DNA of 64,000 nt from Turritopsis dohrnii (lineage: Eukaryota > Cnidaria > Hydrozoa > Anthoathecata > Oceaniidae). The notes under the pieces were generated by a model. It worked only from the letters and a program-made list of their open reading frames with translations. It was not told the origin of the DNA and did not search any database. Positions 41,157 through 53,822 of the stretch are shown in pieces; position 1 is the first letter of the stretch; every line of letters starts with the position of its first letter. Location of the stretch: the NCBI GenBank assembly GCA_027922465.2, contig BQMF02000119.1, positions 744,001 through 808,000 of the forward strand. The letters run 5' to 3'. The position numbers were made by a program, and so were the translations under genes.

Positions 41157-44034
41157 ATGTCGACAAGAAAAAGAGTTGGAAGCAGGAAAGTGGTTAAGAA
41201 AATAAGACACGTATGGACGGAAGGTGAAATTGAAGAAGCCTTACATGAGCTAAAATCTGTCCCAGGAGCGACTGTTAGGGGTACAGCAAAGAAGTATGGC
41301 GTACATGAGGCCACGTTACGTTTTCGATTAAAGAAAAGTAAAAACCAGGAAGAGTTAAAAAAGGCAGGTCGAAAATGTGTTTTCGATAGGGAAACAGAAT
41401 CGCAGCTAGCAGAATGCATTGGTGTAGTCTGCAAGCTTGGATTTAGTCCAACCATCGTTGAGATAACGGTAAATATTTCATGTAAAACGTTATGACGCTT
41501 TTTCGTTTTGATTTGGTCTTACTCCCTTTTTAAATTTTAGTATACAGGATCTGGTGCGTCAATACATTTTGAGAAATGGCATACGGGAAAGTCTACTCAG
41601 AGAGCATAGGCCCGGACCAACGAGGCTCAAAAGTTTCATGCGAAGGAACTCGTTATCATTGAAGAAAGCTGAAATGATAAGTTCTGCCCGAAAGTCAAAC
41701 ACATCAAATCCTTTCATTTTGTATGACTTTTATGATCAGCTAGAAAAAGTAAATATATACACTCATTCTATATCTTGAAACAAGCAAAATATTTCTTGTT
41801 TAATAATCATGAACTTTTCTAATAGATTCTAGAGCAACATCCGGAATTGAATGACCCAACTCGAATATGGAACTGTGACGAGTCAGGTTTCCCCACCGAT
41901 CCATCTAAAGGAAAAGTACTTTCAGTGAAGGTAAATATATTTCAGAGTAATCTTTTATTGCACGACATTCATTCTTGCTTATATTTGTAACTTTAATTTC
42001 CAGGGTCAACGTGCATTAAAATTACTTTTCGGCGCTGGCCGGGAAAATGTCACCGTCTTAGCAGTTGCAAACGCGGCGGGAACCGTCTTAGATCCACTGA
42101 TAATTTTTAAAGGAAAAAATTGGAACTCAAAGTGGAAGGGGGAGTATGCTCTCCCTAACACTTATTACGGGAAATCGGAAAATGGTAAAGATTAAAATGG
42201 CCGCTATAACAATTTGATACATAACTTAAGCACTCAAAACTAATAATTTATAAGTAGAAATTCTGTGCTCTATTTTCTAGTAGAACACGGTGCCTAAATT
42301 ACTCATTAATATTACTTTTGCTTCAATATCAATCTTTTTCTCTTTAGGGTGGATGGATACTGAGGTCTTTGCTGATTGGTTCAGCAAATTTGCTGACCTT
42401 GTCAAGGAAAGGCCTTTACTTCTTTTATTTGATGGTCATCTCACTCACATTTCCATTCCCGTTATTACCCGTGCACTCACGGAAAACATCATTATATTGA
42501 AGTTTCCGCCCCATGTTACAGATGTGATGCAGCCCCTGGATGTGAGCTGCTTTGGTCCTCTCAAATGTCGATGGGAACAACTTTTGCAAGAAAGGGTCAA
42601 TACGTTTGGGCCGAATCACCAATTGACAAAATCAGACTTTGTCAATCAAATCTGCAAAGTTTGGAATGAAGGGATGAGCCCAGCAAACATCATTAATGGC
42701 TTTAAAACGACAGGTATCTATTTATCTGTTTGAAAAGTAAAACCTGAATTCAATTTATTCTTATTCATACATTGTTACTTTTGCGATGTTTCAGGAATAT
42801 TTCCAGTTGATCGAGAGCAATATCCCAAAGACCGGCTGGACTGTCGACTTCTAAGCAAATACAAGGCATGGAAAGAGACAGGAAAAGAGCTGGATTGGGA
42901 CAAGCTTTCCGAAGTGGACGCACCTGCAGTTACTACTTCCACCCACAGCAGCACCAGCAACAATGCCATCAATAACGCCAATAACAACGCCAGCAGAAGC
43001 AATTGATCTCCAAATCTTCCTTCTTCAGCAATCCAAGAACACTTTGCCTGGCGCTGCACATACTGATATCACCAAACAAGTGATAGACTTTATTGGACCA
43101 TACCCTTATAATGCGCCAGCTGGATTTCATTGGGTTCCCAATGGATGGAAGCTGGTGCCCATTGAGCCAGCAGCCGTTAATAAAAGTTTCGAAGAGCTGT
43201 TCCTTGATAAAATCAAAGGTCCAGTGGACAAAGAAAAACGATCAAGGAAAAAAATCGATTTGCGTGGAAAGGTAAAGATTTAGATGATATATTTTGCATA
43301 CAGGGCTTTGTGTCTACGATGAGAACAACTTATATGTCTTAAACGTTTTTATTGTAGGTTATTTCAGATGGAGAATTCCTAAACGAACTGCTACGAAAGG
43401 AAGAAGAAAAAGGAGAAAAACTAAACAAACAAAAACGACGAAAAAGGAACAAAAAGATTCAGCCTGTCACGGATTTCGTCATCGATGATGATGTTCCAGA
43501 TGAAATCGTGAATGATAGCCAAAGCGATGATAATTGCGATGAGGAAGAAAAAGAAGAAAACATGGAGGCAAAACAGGCTGAAGATGAGGCTGAAGATGAG
43601 GAATTATCGACCGAATCAACGTGGAGATTTGTAAATCCTCCTAAGACGGAACAAGAAATAATTGGGCAGTGGTTTGCCTGCATATTTGCCGGCAAAAAAT
43701 CAACATCATTGTTCATAGGAAGAGCTTGCCGTCGTTTCTTAAGTGACGCTGTGGAAGAAGGAGGCTATGCCGCAGCCATAGAAATCGATTGCCTGCAAGA
43801 GAAATTCGGGACTACCGACTGTATCTCCTTGGAACACAAGGACGGAACCAAAGATATCTACAATTTTCCGGTGAAAGATATCATCTGTGGCCCTTTTTGC
43901 AAGAAAACTTTTTGGGGAAAGGGAAGTGGGAATTTCCTGAGTACCATATAGTACGGGACATTTTTGACAGTGCGAAAAAAATGGAAAGAGAAAGTCATTA
44001 TAATAAATTCATTTGTAAAATATTGCAAGAATAA
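41157..44034 (+). pseudogene. Seven-exon pogo-type transposase, two frameshifts
   Basis: Exons 41157-41468, 41548-41748, 41826-41930, 42004-42184, 42348-42713, 42795-43271 and 43358-44034 join with GT-AG borders and matching phases. The product aligns end to end with the transposase at 9800-12076: HTH (VWTEGEIEEALHELKSVPGA), LKSFMRRNSLSLKKAEM, WNCDESGFPTDP (first Asp), LLLFDGHLTHISIPV (second Asp), VMQPLDVSCFGPLKCRWEQL (third Asp) and the shared C-terminal domain (GQWFACIF...FIGRACRRFL). The catalytic triad is complete. Frames break once in a repetitive Asn/Ala/Thr-coding stretch near 42950 and once near 43900, so it is a disabled copy unless these are sequence errors. Matching TIRs were not found. 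Confidence 0.8.
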
Positions 44035-45231
44035 TTATATGAATGAATTAAAAACTGCCATTTTCAATACCTGAACCTCTTTCAAGTTCTTCTTACCTTT
44101 TTGATTGGTGATTCTATCATGAACATTACGTGCTATTCAATGCGTATTAATTCAAATTTCCATTCGTAAATTACCTTTAAAATGGTTACGCACTCTGTTT
44201 TAATTATTACGCAGGTACGTAAAAAATGCAAAACAATGCGTAACAATTACCTTTTTTCGTTTCCAATAATTACGCACTAAAATCTTGCTCTTAAGACAAA
44301 AATATAAAAGTAAACATGAATTTCAAGAATGTTCTGTATTCTGTTTTTTATTACACATCTAAAAAAAACATAAGGACAGACGTAACTTGGCGGAATATTG
44401 ATTTACATGCAAATTTTGAAAAAGTGCGTAATGATTACCCGATTTTCTCTTGTCACTCGAATTATTTTCTTTTTCTCCAAAATACTATGTATTAAAGATA
44501 GGATGTTAGCTTACATACCTTAAGGGAAAACTAGGTGATTCTTACTGAATTATTTATTTTATTGTGTTCTTGTGCTGTTAAACACTTTTTTGTAGCTTGA
44601 TGAAATTTTGAATATCAAGTATATATACCAAGCTCTTTGTGGCACAAATGTTAAATATTTTAGGAGTTAATTGGAGAAATTGTTATATAATTTTACAGTA
44701 GCAATAACACACATTAGCTCATAAAAGACAAAGATGAAGAAAATATTATACAATATATATATATAAAACGTTTAAGTCAGCAGTAAATTTGTGTCGGTAA
44801 AAATATAAAACATAAGAAAACACAGATATCTTATTCGCAATATTTCGACTTTGCTATGTGTCTTTATCAAGTGTCACTTGATACAATATCTTGATACAAT
44901 CTCTATATACAATATATGTATACCTTATTCATACTTATAAATGCTGGAGAATTTCTTTCAGTAATTGCGGGATTTATTTTTATAATTTAGCTGTGAAATC
45001 GAAAAAATTTATCCTGCAATTAATAAGCTTTTTCTCATCATTTTATTCAGCCTTGTGGAATTTTATTTGAGGGATCATTTTACAAGTGAAAACTTTCATG
45101 TCACAAGCTAGAATTGTTTGTATATATATACTTATTGCTGCCTCTGCCCAAAATCTTGCAACTGTGTGTAGTGAACTTGCTACCAGAGAGAGATACTTTA
45201 AGTGTTGGTCTTTTGTTGGTAAACTTGATTA
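44035..45231. other. Downstream flank of the pogo copy, no gene
   Basis: Repeated GTTACGCA / GCGTAA motifs at about 44188-44280 and GTGCGTAATGATTAC at about 44423 echo the upstream spacer. The remainder is AT-rich, with a (TA)n run at about 44750-44765. Confidence 0.45.
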
Positions 45232-45630
45232 CCTTAACGAGATAAATTTTCGCGTGGACATATTTTCGCGGATGAATTTTTCTCCATTTCGCGGGGACAT
45301 ATTTTTGCGGATGGCCTGACTTCAAATAATTCGCTTGGATTAAGTTTTGCGGATGGCAGTAGATAAAAAAAAAATTTGTCTTCAAAATGTATTATACACA
45401 AACAAAGGTTAAGAAAAACTAAAATACAGTGTTAAACTAATTGCCCCGTTCATTATCTATGCCCATTTTTTGAAATTCAAGCATCTGTATTATAGAGAAA
45501 AAAATTAACATTTCGCAGAGACACATCTTCGCAGATGAAGACATTGTAAACTTTTTGCAGAGTCGTATTTTTTGTGGAAATGGCCAAACTCTGCAAAAGT
45601 ATATCTCTGCGAAAACGTATCTCGATAAGG
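45232..45630. mobile_element. TA-flanked MITE (CCTTAACGAGATA ends)
   Basis: Left CCTTAACGAGATAAATTTTC pairs with the reverse complement of the right end, CCTTATCGAGATACGTTTTC, between TA dinucleotides (45230-45231, 45631-45632). The interior is rich in TTTTCGCGG / GCGGATG / GCAGAG motifs repeated in both halves. No coding. Confidence 0.68.
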
Positions 45631-46011
45631 TAACTCATTCAGGCAGCGATATGCCTGATAACCAATGATGACCAGCAATTTCCCCAATTCTGAATGCAAA
45701 AAGATTCCGATCAATGAGCTAAATCCATACTCATTGGCAGAAATGCCTTTTAGTTTGACAGTATGGGTCATGCAATCGGTTTACGACAGTTGGGTTTGGT
45801 TTGTGTTATGTTGACAAATATCGAAAGCACATTTTAGTTGTTGTCATTTTCTACATTTTTGTGCCATTATGAAAACTATTTGAAAATCAGACAGAAAAAT
45901 TTATAATGAATTTCCATAAAATGAATTTTACGTTTTTTGGAATGCTAACTGACTTTTGTTGACCAATATTGACTCACCAGCAGTGTCTGATCTTAGCGGT
46001 GACTGGCCCGG

Positions 46012-49000
46012 TGTAACCGTGAATTAAGACTTCCGGGAATTAGGACTCGAGAGTCCTAAATTACTAGTGAATTTAAATTGGTGTAGTCCTAATTCCCTAG
46101 TGAATTAAGAGTGGACTAGGAAATTAAGACTAGAAGCTTAACAATCAAAAAGTCTTATTTTCCTAGTGAAATAAGACTTTTACATTCGAATTAGTTTAGA
46201 ACGTTCGATTTAGAATGTTCCTTTTTTGTTTGAATTGGAAGCATGTGTGTCAGTGAATTTTATTTAAGAAAGCAACAAAATGAGTGGTGGTGCTAAAAAA
46301 AGGAAGCACTTCAGCTTGCAGGATATTGAAGTTTTTATACGTTTTGAAACATACCCGAAAGACATCGTTAAATGGGGAGACAGATCAAACTTTAGAAGAG
46401 CAAGTAAGAAGTTTTCAATTGAAGATGGACAATTTTTGTATGAAAAAAAACGTCTTGTAGTTCTTGAAAGACAAAAACAGCGAGAAATAGTTAGAGACAT
46501 ACATGAAGGCATAGGTCAAAGTGAGCATTCAAAAGCCCTTTCCTCGCACTACGGAAGAGATTCCACGTACGCAAAAATTATCGAACGATTTTTTTGGTAT
46601 TCCATTTATAAAGATGTTGTAGATTATTGCAAAGCTTGTGACATCTGCCAAAAGCAAGGCGATTTAAAGCTAAAATCAAAGAGTGAACTTCATAGTGTAC
46701 CTGTTCCTACGATGGTTATGAAACAAATTGGAGTAGATCTTTGCAGTTTACCAGAAGTTGATGGTTTCCGCCACTTAGTAGTGTGCATCGACTACTTTAG
46801 CAAATGGTCAGAGGCAAAACCAATTATGAATAAGAAGGCTACAACTATTGCTCAGTTCTTATACGAGCTACTGTGTCGGCATGGTTGTTTCTCGATACAA
46901 ATAAACGACCAGGGGAGAGAGTTCGTAAATGAAATAACCAATGAACTTCATCGTCTAACTGGTGTCGAACAACGCATAACGAGTGCGTATCATCCCCAAG
47001 CAAATGGCCTCGTTGAAAGACAAAATGGAACGATCAAAAACTCTCTTATTAAGGTTTTGGATGAGAATGCAAAACAATGGCCGTATATCATAGAGGGTGT
47101 ACTTTTTGCCCATCGCGTAAGCAAACATGCTTCCACAAAATATTCCCCATTTAAACTCCTCTATAATCGAGATCCCATTTTGCCTTTCGACGTCAAACAC
47201 AATTTACCAAATGCTGAAAACCATGACTTCGATGAACCTTTCGACATGGAAATGTTTGATTCTGTATTGGCCTCTGCAATCACTATCCGAGAAGAGATCC
47301 ATGAAGAAGCTTCAGAAAATATTGAAAAAGCGCAGAAGAAGCAGAAAACAAACTACGATAATCGGCATCAATCTTCCTCAAATATTTGCGTTGGCGAAGA
47401 AGTGTTGCTGAGAAACAATAAACGAAATGATCGCAAAGGTGGAAAGTTCTGCTTTAAGTGGTTAGGACCATATCTCGTGTCAGATATGACAAAAGCAGGG
47501 CTTGCAACTCTACAGAATAAAAATGGGCATCTTCTAAAGAAGAAATACAATAAAATGATTCTGAAACCATACAACACAGACTGTAATTTTTTTTGTGGTG
47601 CAGAGGAAGCTGAAGTAGAGGATAAAGATAAAAATTTGAGCGATATACCTGACTGTGAAATTGATGAAGAGATGCCGTCCAAAAATATCAAACCAAAGCC
47701 TACTGAGAACCACAACCAATGGGAGAAGTATCAAAGTACTATATGTATTCGTGTTAATTTTCGTCTTCTGATTTTCATGACTGTTAATTTTGTGCCCCTT
47801 TAATTTCCTGAAGTAAGTTACGGTACATTCTTTTGAAAGTGGAATCGAGTATGAATATAGTACCAGATTTGTATACTGATGTCAATTTTATCATTTTAAT
47901 TTTTATATTTAACCATAAGGAACCAGTTCAAGTTATGAATATTGGGATTGAGATCACTTATGTACTCACTTGCTAATTAATTACTAGGTTACCTGACGAG
48001 ATTGTGGAAAAGATACTTTTGTATTCAGTGCAGACCTCCGATGATGCATGCAAAACCTTCAACAGTATTGTCCATACCTGTTCCCGATTCAAAATAATAA
48101 ACAGAAAAGCAAGAAAATTCCTTCCACGAATTCATGTGAACCTGGATGATGACATGAAAAAAAGCTCTTTCAACGGAAAGATCAAATTGAGCGTCCGTAA
48201 ACTATCGAAGAGATATGGCCAAAATAGTGGTCTCTTGTTGAAAATAGCAGAATTGGTAAAGGGCAAAAAGTGGAATTCAGCATGGTTGATATTAGTTGAG
48301 GATGGAGGAAAGTCTTGGTACAACATAGAAAAAATCTATTGGAAAGGCTCTATTAATGGGAAACGCGAAACCCAAAGTGACTTTTGGATAAAGAACGAAC
48401 TGTATAACTTGAAAATGGAAGACAAAAATATTTTGATTTCAGAGAATGCTTGGTTAAACGATAACCTTATGGATGCAGCACAAGTTCTGATTTGTAAAGC
48501 TCTCGGAACAAAAAGCTACCAGTCCGTTCTAAACTGTCAAAAGCAAGTTAAATACCCTTACAGGGCAGTTGATAACGAGCACGTTCAATTACTACACGAT
48601 GGAAACAATCACTGGCTGTTAACATTTTGTTCAAGTGGCCGTGTCCAAGTTTGTGACAGTTTAAAAACTAACCTCTCGCGTGTCACACGAAAGAGTATCA
48701 ATTCAATTTATCGAAATTGTGTTGATAACTCCGGAAAGATACCAATAACATTTCTACAAGTTCAAAAACAAGATGACGGGCACAATTGTGGTTTATTCGC
48801 AGTTGCTTTTGCTGCAGAGCTCCTGAATGGCACGTCTCCAATAAATGCTTCCTTTGATGTTTGTAAAATGCGATCGCATTTGATCAATTGTTTGGAAAGC
48901 AGGACATTAAAACCATTTCCGAAGTCTACACACTAAGATATGAACATTTTATTTTTATGAAAACTGTTTGATATTACGTTTTTTATATTAGTTTAAATTT

Positions 49001-49223
49001 CGGTGGGCTACACTAAACCGTGCTCGCACCCATTCAAACTTTTTTTATTTAGATTTTCTTAATTCTTGATTTTTGATACCAGGGACAGTACGGGTATACT
49101 TGAATAGGGAAATAAGACTAGATAGGGTCCTGATCCACTAGGAAAATAAGACTAGAGGTCCTAATTTCCTAGAGAATTAAGACTCTAGAGTCTTAATTCC
49201 CCGAGTCCTAATTTCCTGTGACA
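46012..49223 (+). mobile_element. Complete Ginger1 DNA transposon
   Basis: A 3212-bp element whose ends read TGTAACCGTGAATTAAGACT and, on the opposite end in reverse complement, TGTCACAGGAAATTAGGACT. Imperfect inverted similarity of GAATTAAGACT / GGAATTAGGACT modules extends for about 150 bp on both sides. CCGG lies directly outside both ends (46008-46011, 49224-49227). TGTNNC-type termini plus a 4-bp duplication and an integrase-like transposase fit Ginger1. It carries a single two-exon gene. Confidence 0.88.
46280..48936 (+). CDS. Ginger1 transposase fused to F-box-like and Ulp1 protease domains
   Basis: Exons 46280-47727 and 47988-48936 join in phase 2 (GAGAA|GTATCA donor, TTACTAG acceptor) to give 798 aa. 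In order: an H2C2 zinc-binding module (His75/83/90 region with YCKACDICQ), an integrase core with Asp153 (IGVDLCSL), Asp210 (IQINDQGREF) and Glu246 (ANGLVERQNG), a DD35E spacing, then a GPY/F module (KWLGPYLVSDM). Exactly at the exon junction comes LPDEIVEKILLYSV, an F-box-like start, residues 484-530. A Ulp1 (C48) cysteine protease ends the protein: WLNDNLMDAAQ, His691 (NNHWLL), Asp706 (QVCDSL), Gln744 and Cys750 (DDGHNCGLFA). All catalytic residues are present. Unspliced, exon 1 would run on to a stop at 47803. Roles: integration chemistry, and probably removal of SUMO-like modifiers. The F-box call is inference. Confidence 0.87.
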
Positions 49224-49227
49224 CCGG

Positions 49228-50571
49228 CATGACACCTGATTAAAATCTTAAAATTAGACACTGACCTGCTGCCACCATGAAATTGAGAAATTCAGCAACT
49301 ATTTTCCCTTCAGGTATAATATTAGAGTTAAAAAATTATGGTCCTGTAATTGAAGTTTCTATAAGATCTGAATTTTGTGAAATGGAATAAAGTACAATTA
49401 ATTGGTGCGTTGTGCAGTTATACGTAACTTTTACACTTTTATTTTTAGTAATCAGCAACTGCTTGGCATTAGATGTTGAAACCTTATCTGAGGACCACTT
49501 AGTTGGTGGAAACGAAACTTCACCTGCGTGTTTAACCAAACACGTAATCCTGTAAGAACGTAAAGCTGGAAGGTTTAACTTGTAAAACCGAAATTTGAAG
49601 CTTAAATAAACCGAATAAAGTATCAAAGTTGTTGTAGTTTTTCCTGCCCATATGATTTCTGTTGATGCGTATCGTATTACCGTATGTAGTTTATATGCTG
49701 TCACAAAAATTTGTCGACTAATAAGGAAAAGGATTTAACTGTTATGGAAACGCAAGGTTTTCCTTTATAACATTTACTTTGAGATTTAGTTAAGGCGACT
49801 TCCGTTAGAAAAATTCCAGGTACTAATCAAAATATTTTAGAATGCTAGTTATTTCTTTTGTAAAGTGATTATGATCTTTGAGCATACAGTTCGCGCTGAC
49901 CTTAAGGCCCAGGGCCTCTTGTTATTAGTTTTTCAAACTATTGTATATTTTATGTGACAAACTATAAATTAGTTGATAATAGTAAAAACGTTTTTACGTC
50001 AGTTAACATCTGATTTTACATTGCTAAAAATTGCTAAAAGAAATATAAAACAGAAAATTTTTGAAATGGTCGAAATGTTTTGTCAGTTAAAAATATTGGT
50101 CGGTACAAATTTTCGTCGGCCCAAATTTTTCGTCGGTACAAATTTTTGTCACCTCGCCAAAGTTTTTGGCCAGCAAAGTATATTCCTAAATTCGATACCA
50201 AAATCGTAGGCGATAATCCAATTGTTAGTTCTCTCATGTTTTCAAGGTTTAGCTTCCTTTCAAGATTTTATGTAGTTTCTATTTGATCAAATATTTAAAC
50301 AGGACTCATCTTGAGATCAGCATAATTTGTTAAAGCTATCGATTCGATTGTTTCTGTTGTTTAAGACCGATTTGAGCAACCAAGTTTTATCATTTTCTCA
50401 AATGTGGAAAAGTTATTGCTGAAATCGATCAAGGGAGAAGATTATCAGTCAGAGTTGAAGAGTCGAATTCTTGTGAGATTTTGGTGACGATATCGACTCA
50501 TCTGCACCACATTCAGAACTCTCCATTCTTCGTACCATATTCCCAGATGAAAATCCTTCACACTTTGATAA
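49228..50571. other. No gene; short GTCGG repeats
   Basis: At about 50098-50150 TCGGTACAAATTTTCGTCGG and variants recur three times, a scrap of a MITE. Otherwise nothing supported. Confidence 0.45.
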
Positions 50572-51905
50572 AGCGGGATTTCCACTTACAAAATATGAGC
50601 GAACTGCGAAAAAGTTTCGCTCGAAGTACGTCATTGTTTCTTAGTACGCATGTGAAAACACTTTTCTCGAGAAATAAATTTCTTTCGCGTGCGAAAAAAT
50701 GTAGTTGAACTTTGTTCAACTTTGATAATTTGTTTCGCGCGAAATGTCAGTATCAACCAATCAAAATGCTTCAAAATATAAACACTCCATATAGCTCAAA
50801 GCAGAATGGCGACAGGAGTAGAAGCAACGCAGTATATTCCAATGACACTTTTCAGACAATTTCAAACTAATTTACTTGCACAGCAGGGGCAGCAGCGTGA
50901 AAGTGATATACATTCTGTAGACAATGTGGTGGATCCTTTCATAACAACAGCTTCTCTCCCACAATCCTACCACACGACTGCGACACAACAACAAACTGCT
51001 GGAGAACAGGCTGAAGGAAGTTCGGGAGACATACTACAAGTTCTTGTGGCAGAAGTACAATCTTATCCGGTGCCTTTGGAATCGTTCGTCACCAGAATAC
51101 AAGCAAGCCCACAAAAAAAGACTTGCTTGGAAAAACATCTTGGAGCAACTTGGATTAGATGGTGGGTTGTTGTTTTTTTAAATTCGCAACAAAGTACATT
51201 TTGGATCTGGCAATCCTTATCTTTTTTATCGATTTCAGGCTGAAATGTTTTGAGTTTGTTTTTAAATATTTAATTGTGACGTGTGTCTTTGGATGAAACG
51301 TGACTAAATAATGATAAATATAAAAAAATTGATATTTACTTTCACATACATTCGAATGTTTGAATTCGAAACGCTTGAAAAAGAACTAAAAAAAACTATA
51401 TATATAACTTCTGTTCATTTTTAGTTGACGATGCTAAACGCAGATGAAAAAATTTGACAGATAGTTTTAAGAAGTATTTGGATCGCGAGAGAGAGTTATC
51501 TAAATCTGGATCTGGATACATCAAGACCCCTACTTGAAGACTTTACAAGGAACTATTGTTTCTACGAGATGTTTTGACAAATCGTGTCACTACAAGTAAC
51601 GTTACTGTCTCAAACGTTGGCGACATAAACATGACAACACCCCATCTCCATTTAACTCAGTTATTACTGAAGAGTTTCATCAACCACTTAGTCCAACAGC
51701 TCCATGTACATCATCAACACCAGTGGTGAAGATTAAAAAAAGAAAACAGAATGACCACACTAATGAAATTGATAGAATGTTGATACAAGCTTTGAATTCA
51801 AAGGAAGAACCAGTAAAATCAAGCAACTGTTATGACCCAGACGAAATGTTTTGCTTAAGCTTAGTTGATCTGGGAAGAAGAAAATGGAGAAAAAGGCCAA
51901 AATAA
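50572..51905 (+). pseudogene. Decayed Harbinger left end with MADF-BESS relic
   Basis: TAAAGCGGGATTTCCACTTAC at 50569 is close to the terminal repeat of the intact Harbinger at 18008. Inside, an ATG at 50806 opens a Gln-rich protein leading to LQVLVAEVQSYPVP (start of a MADF-like domain). After an intron-like gap, 51421-51600 encodes FKKYLDRERELSKSGSGYIK with two stops, and 51723-51905 encodes KIKKRKQNDHTNEIDRMLIQ and EMFCLSLVDL (BESS-like). The nuclease gene and the right terminal repeat are missing. It is a separate, older Harbinger lineage from 18008-21122. Confidence 0.65.
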
Positions 51906-53822
51906 CATCCCTTGTTGCAGATGAACTGGAAGATTAAGACGCATTAAGTTAGCAGATATTTTTGATTATATCGGCATTTATGTACATATAAAAAAACGGA
52001 TGTCCAAAGGTTGTTAACACTTATAATATATACATGTTCCATTTACTCAAATCCGGTAAATTCATTCTCCTGATACACTTATATTTTCTAGCATCTTTAT
52101 ACACGCCTGACAGAAACCATCTCTTCCTGCCATGGAACTTGACCAGCAGGAGAATTCACATAGTCACAAAATACGTCCCTGATACCTTTAGCACACCTAC
52201 TGTAGTTATTAGAAGCAAACTTTCCCAATGGCCTTAAGAGCCATTTTCAAAAAAGTCGACATTCGAAGTAACAATGACGTAGCCTCAAACAAAAACCATT
52301 GAAACTGAGTTTAACGGTTTTTTTGAAGTCTATAAGCTTTATATGACAAGGTCGATTTAGAAAAACCAATACTTTGGTCACACTAATCTCTAAGCGTGAC
52401 TGGATTCCTCATATATCTCAGACTTAATGATAAGTGATAAGTATAATGATAAGTGATAAGTATAATGATAAGTGAAGAGTTTAAAGAATTATGTTGTCCC
52501 AATTTCGTTTTCCTTAGCCCTTGAAGACTCGTAACGCATTTTTGGTAACATACATAACGAAATTTCACGGAACACCTACCCTACTGGATAGCAAACAGAT
52601 GTAACTGAAAAAACAACCGAAATAACATCTCTAATGGTCGAGTAATCAAAAGAAACGAAAAAGTGTGTTTAAAAATATATATAACACTTTTTATAGAATC
52701 ATGATCTCTTTTTTTTAAAAAAGGTATTTTTTGCAGTAACATACGTTACGCCCTTTGCAACTGCCAAGAGAAAAAGCATCGAGAACGAAATTTTTTCAGG
52801 ACACCATGGTGGATGTAAGGATTCCTTTTAACTAAAAACATTTACACATATTTTGGTTTTCACTCTGTACGGTTTGATCAAAACAGAAATGTAACCAACA
52901 TACCTGTAACTTACGTTATATGAAATCGAACGTTCGAATTTCAAACGTTATTTTCGAATGTTTTTACTTGATAAAGATCAAACTCTCATGTAAACGTGTT
53001 CAAAGAAAACCTGCCTTGAAAAGAAAGTTGTTCATTGTGGTTTATGAGGTTAGCTTTTTGTATTTTTTTTGATGTTACAAAATCAATAATTGGGTTGATA
53101 AGTGGTTCCATTCTTAAACTTTATTGGTATGCCTGTGATTGCACCACCGACATCTAGTTTTCACAAAATCAATCTTCTTGCAATAACAAATCACAATGAG
53201 CATTGTCATTCAAGTGATATATAGGTATAATTTACTGACCAAAAGTACGTTTTTGTAACGTATGTTACTAAATTCCAAAGAAATTATTTCTTACATCGGC
53301 CAGATATAAATGATGTTTAGATCAGAATTGAATACTTGACTTTTTTAGGCTTTAGTTTTCATATAAGAGTTTAAATTATACAATGAAAAAGACTAATACA
53401 TGAATAGCGAACAGTTCTTGGTAGAAAGCACTTCTTTTGTAACAAACGTTACAATACAGATTTGTGTAGAAAATGTTACTTTACTGAAATTTATATACTT
53501 TATTTTGCTTAAAAATGCAAGAAATCTTAACAAAGCGGTTCCTCCCCTAAGCTTTTAACTACTTACATTTAACGCAAACATAAAACTCGCTCCATTATTG
53601 GCCTGCTCACGTGCAGATAATTGTAACACAGGTTACACATTCTTTTCATTATAAAATTAAAGGTATTAAAGGAATTAAAATTTACCTATGAAGAGTGGAA
53701 GAAGGTTCCAATTCTCGTAAAAAAAGAAGTCAGGCGAAGAGAAAACAGTTCAAAAGATGAAAATAATTAAAATAATTGAGCAAACCAAACCAAAGACAGA
53801 ATTTATCGAACTGTTTGTTGAT
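51906..53822. other. No gene seen; one tandem repeat
   Basis: Apart from the TAATGATAAGTGATAAGTA array at 52425-52476 no structure is supported. GTAACATACGTTAC / GTAACGTATGTTAC-like palindromic motifs recur (about 52737, 53256, 53440), of unknown meaning. Confidence 0.45.
52425..52476. repeat. 19-bp tandem repeat, about 2.7 units
   Basis: Unit TATAATGATAAGTGATAAG repeated without substitutions, last unit partial. Confidence 0.88.

Noticed and set aside
46280..47727. Integrase core read as part of an LTR retrotransposon or retrovirus
   Set aside because: No gag, protease or reverse transcriptase and no LTRs; TIRs with a 4-bp TSD and a Ulp1 domain fit Ginger1 instead.
49336..49704. 122-codon minus-strand frame
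   Set aside because: No recognisable motif; ordinary length for chance open frames in this composition.
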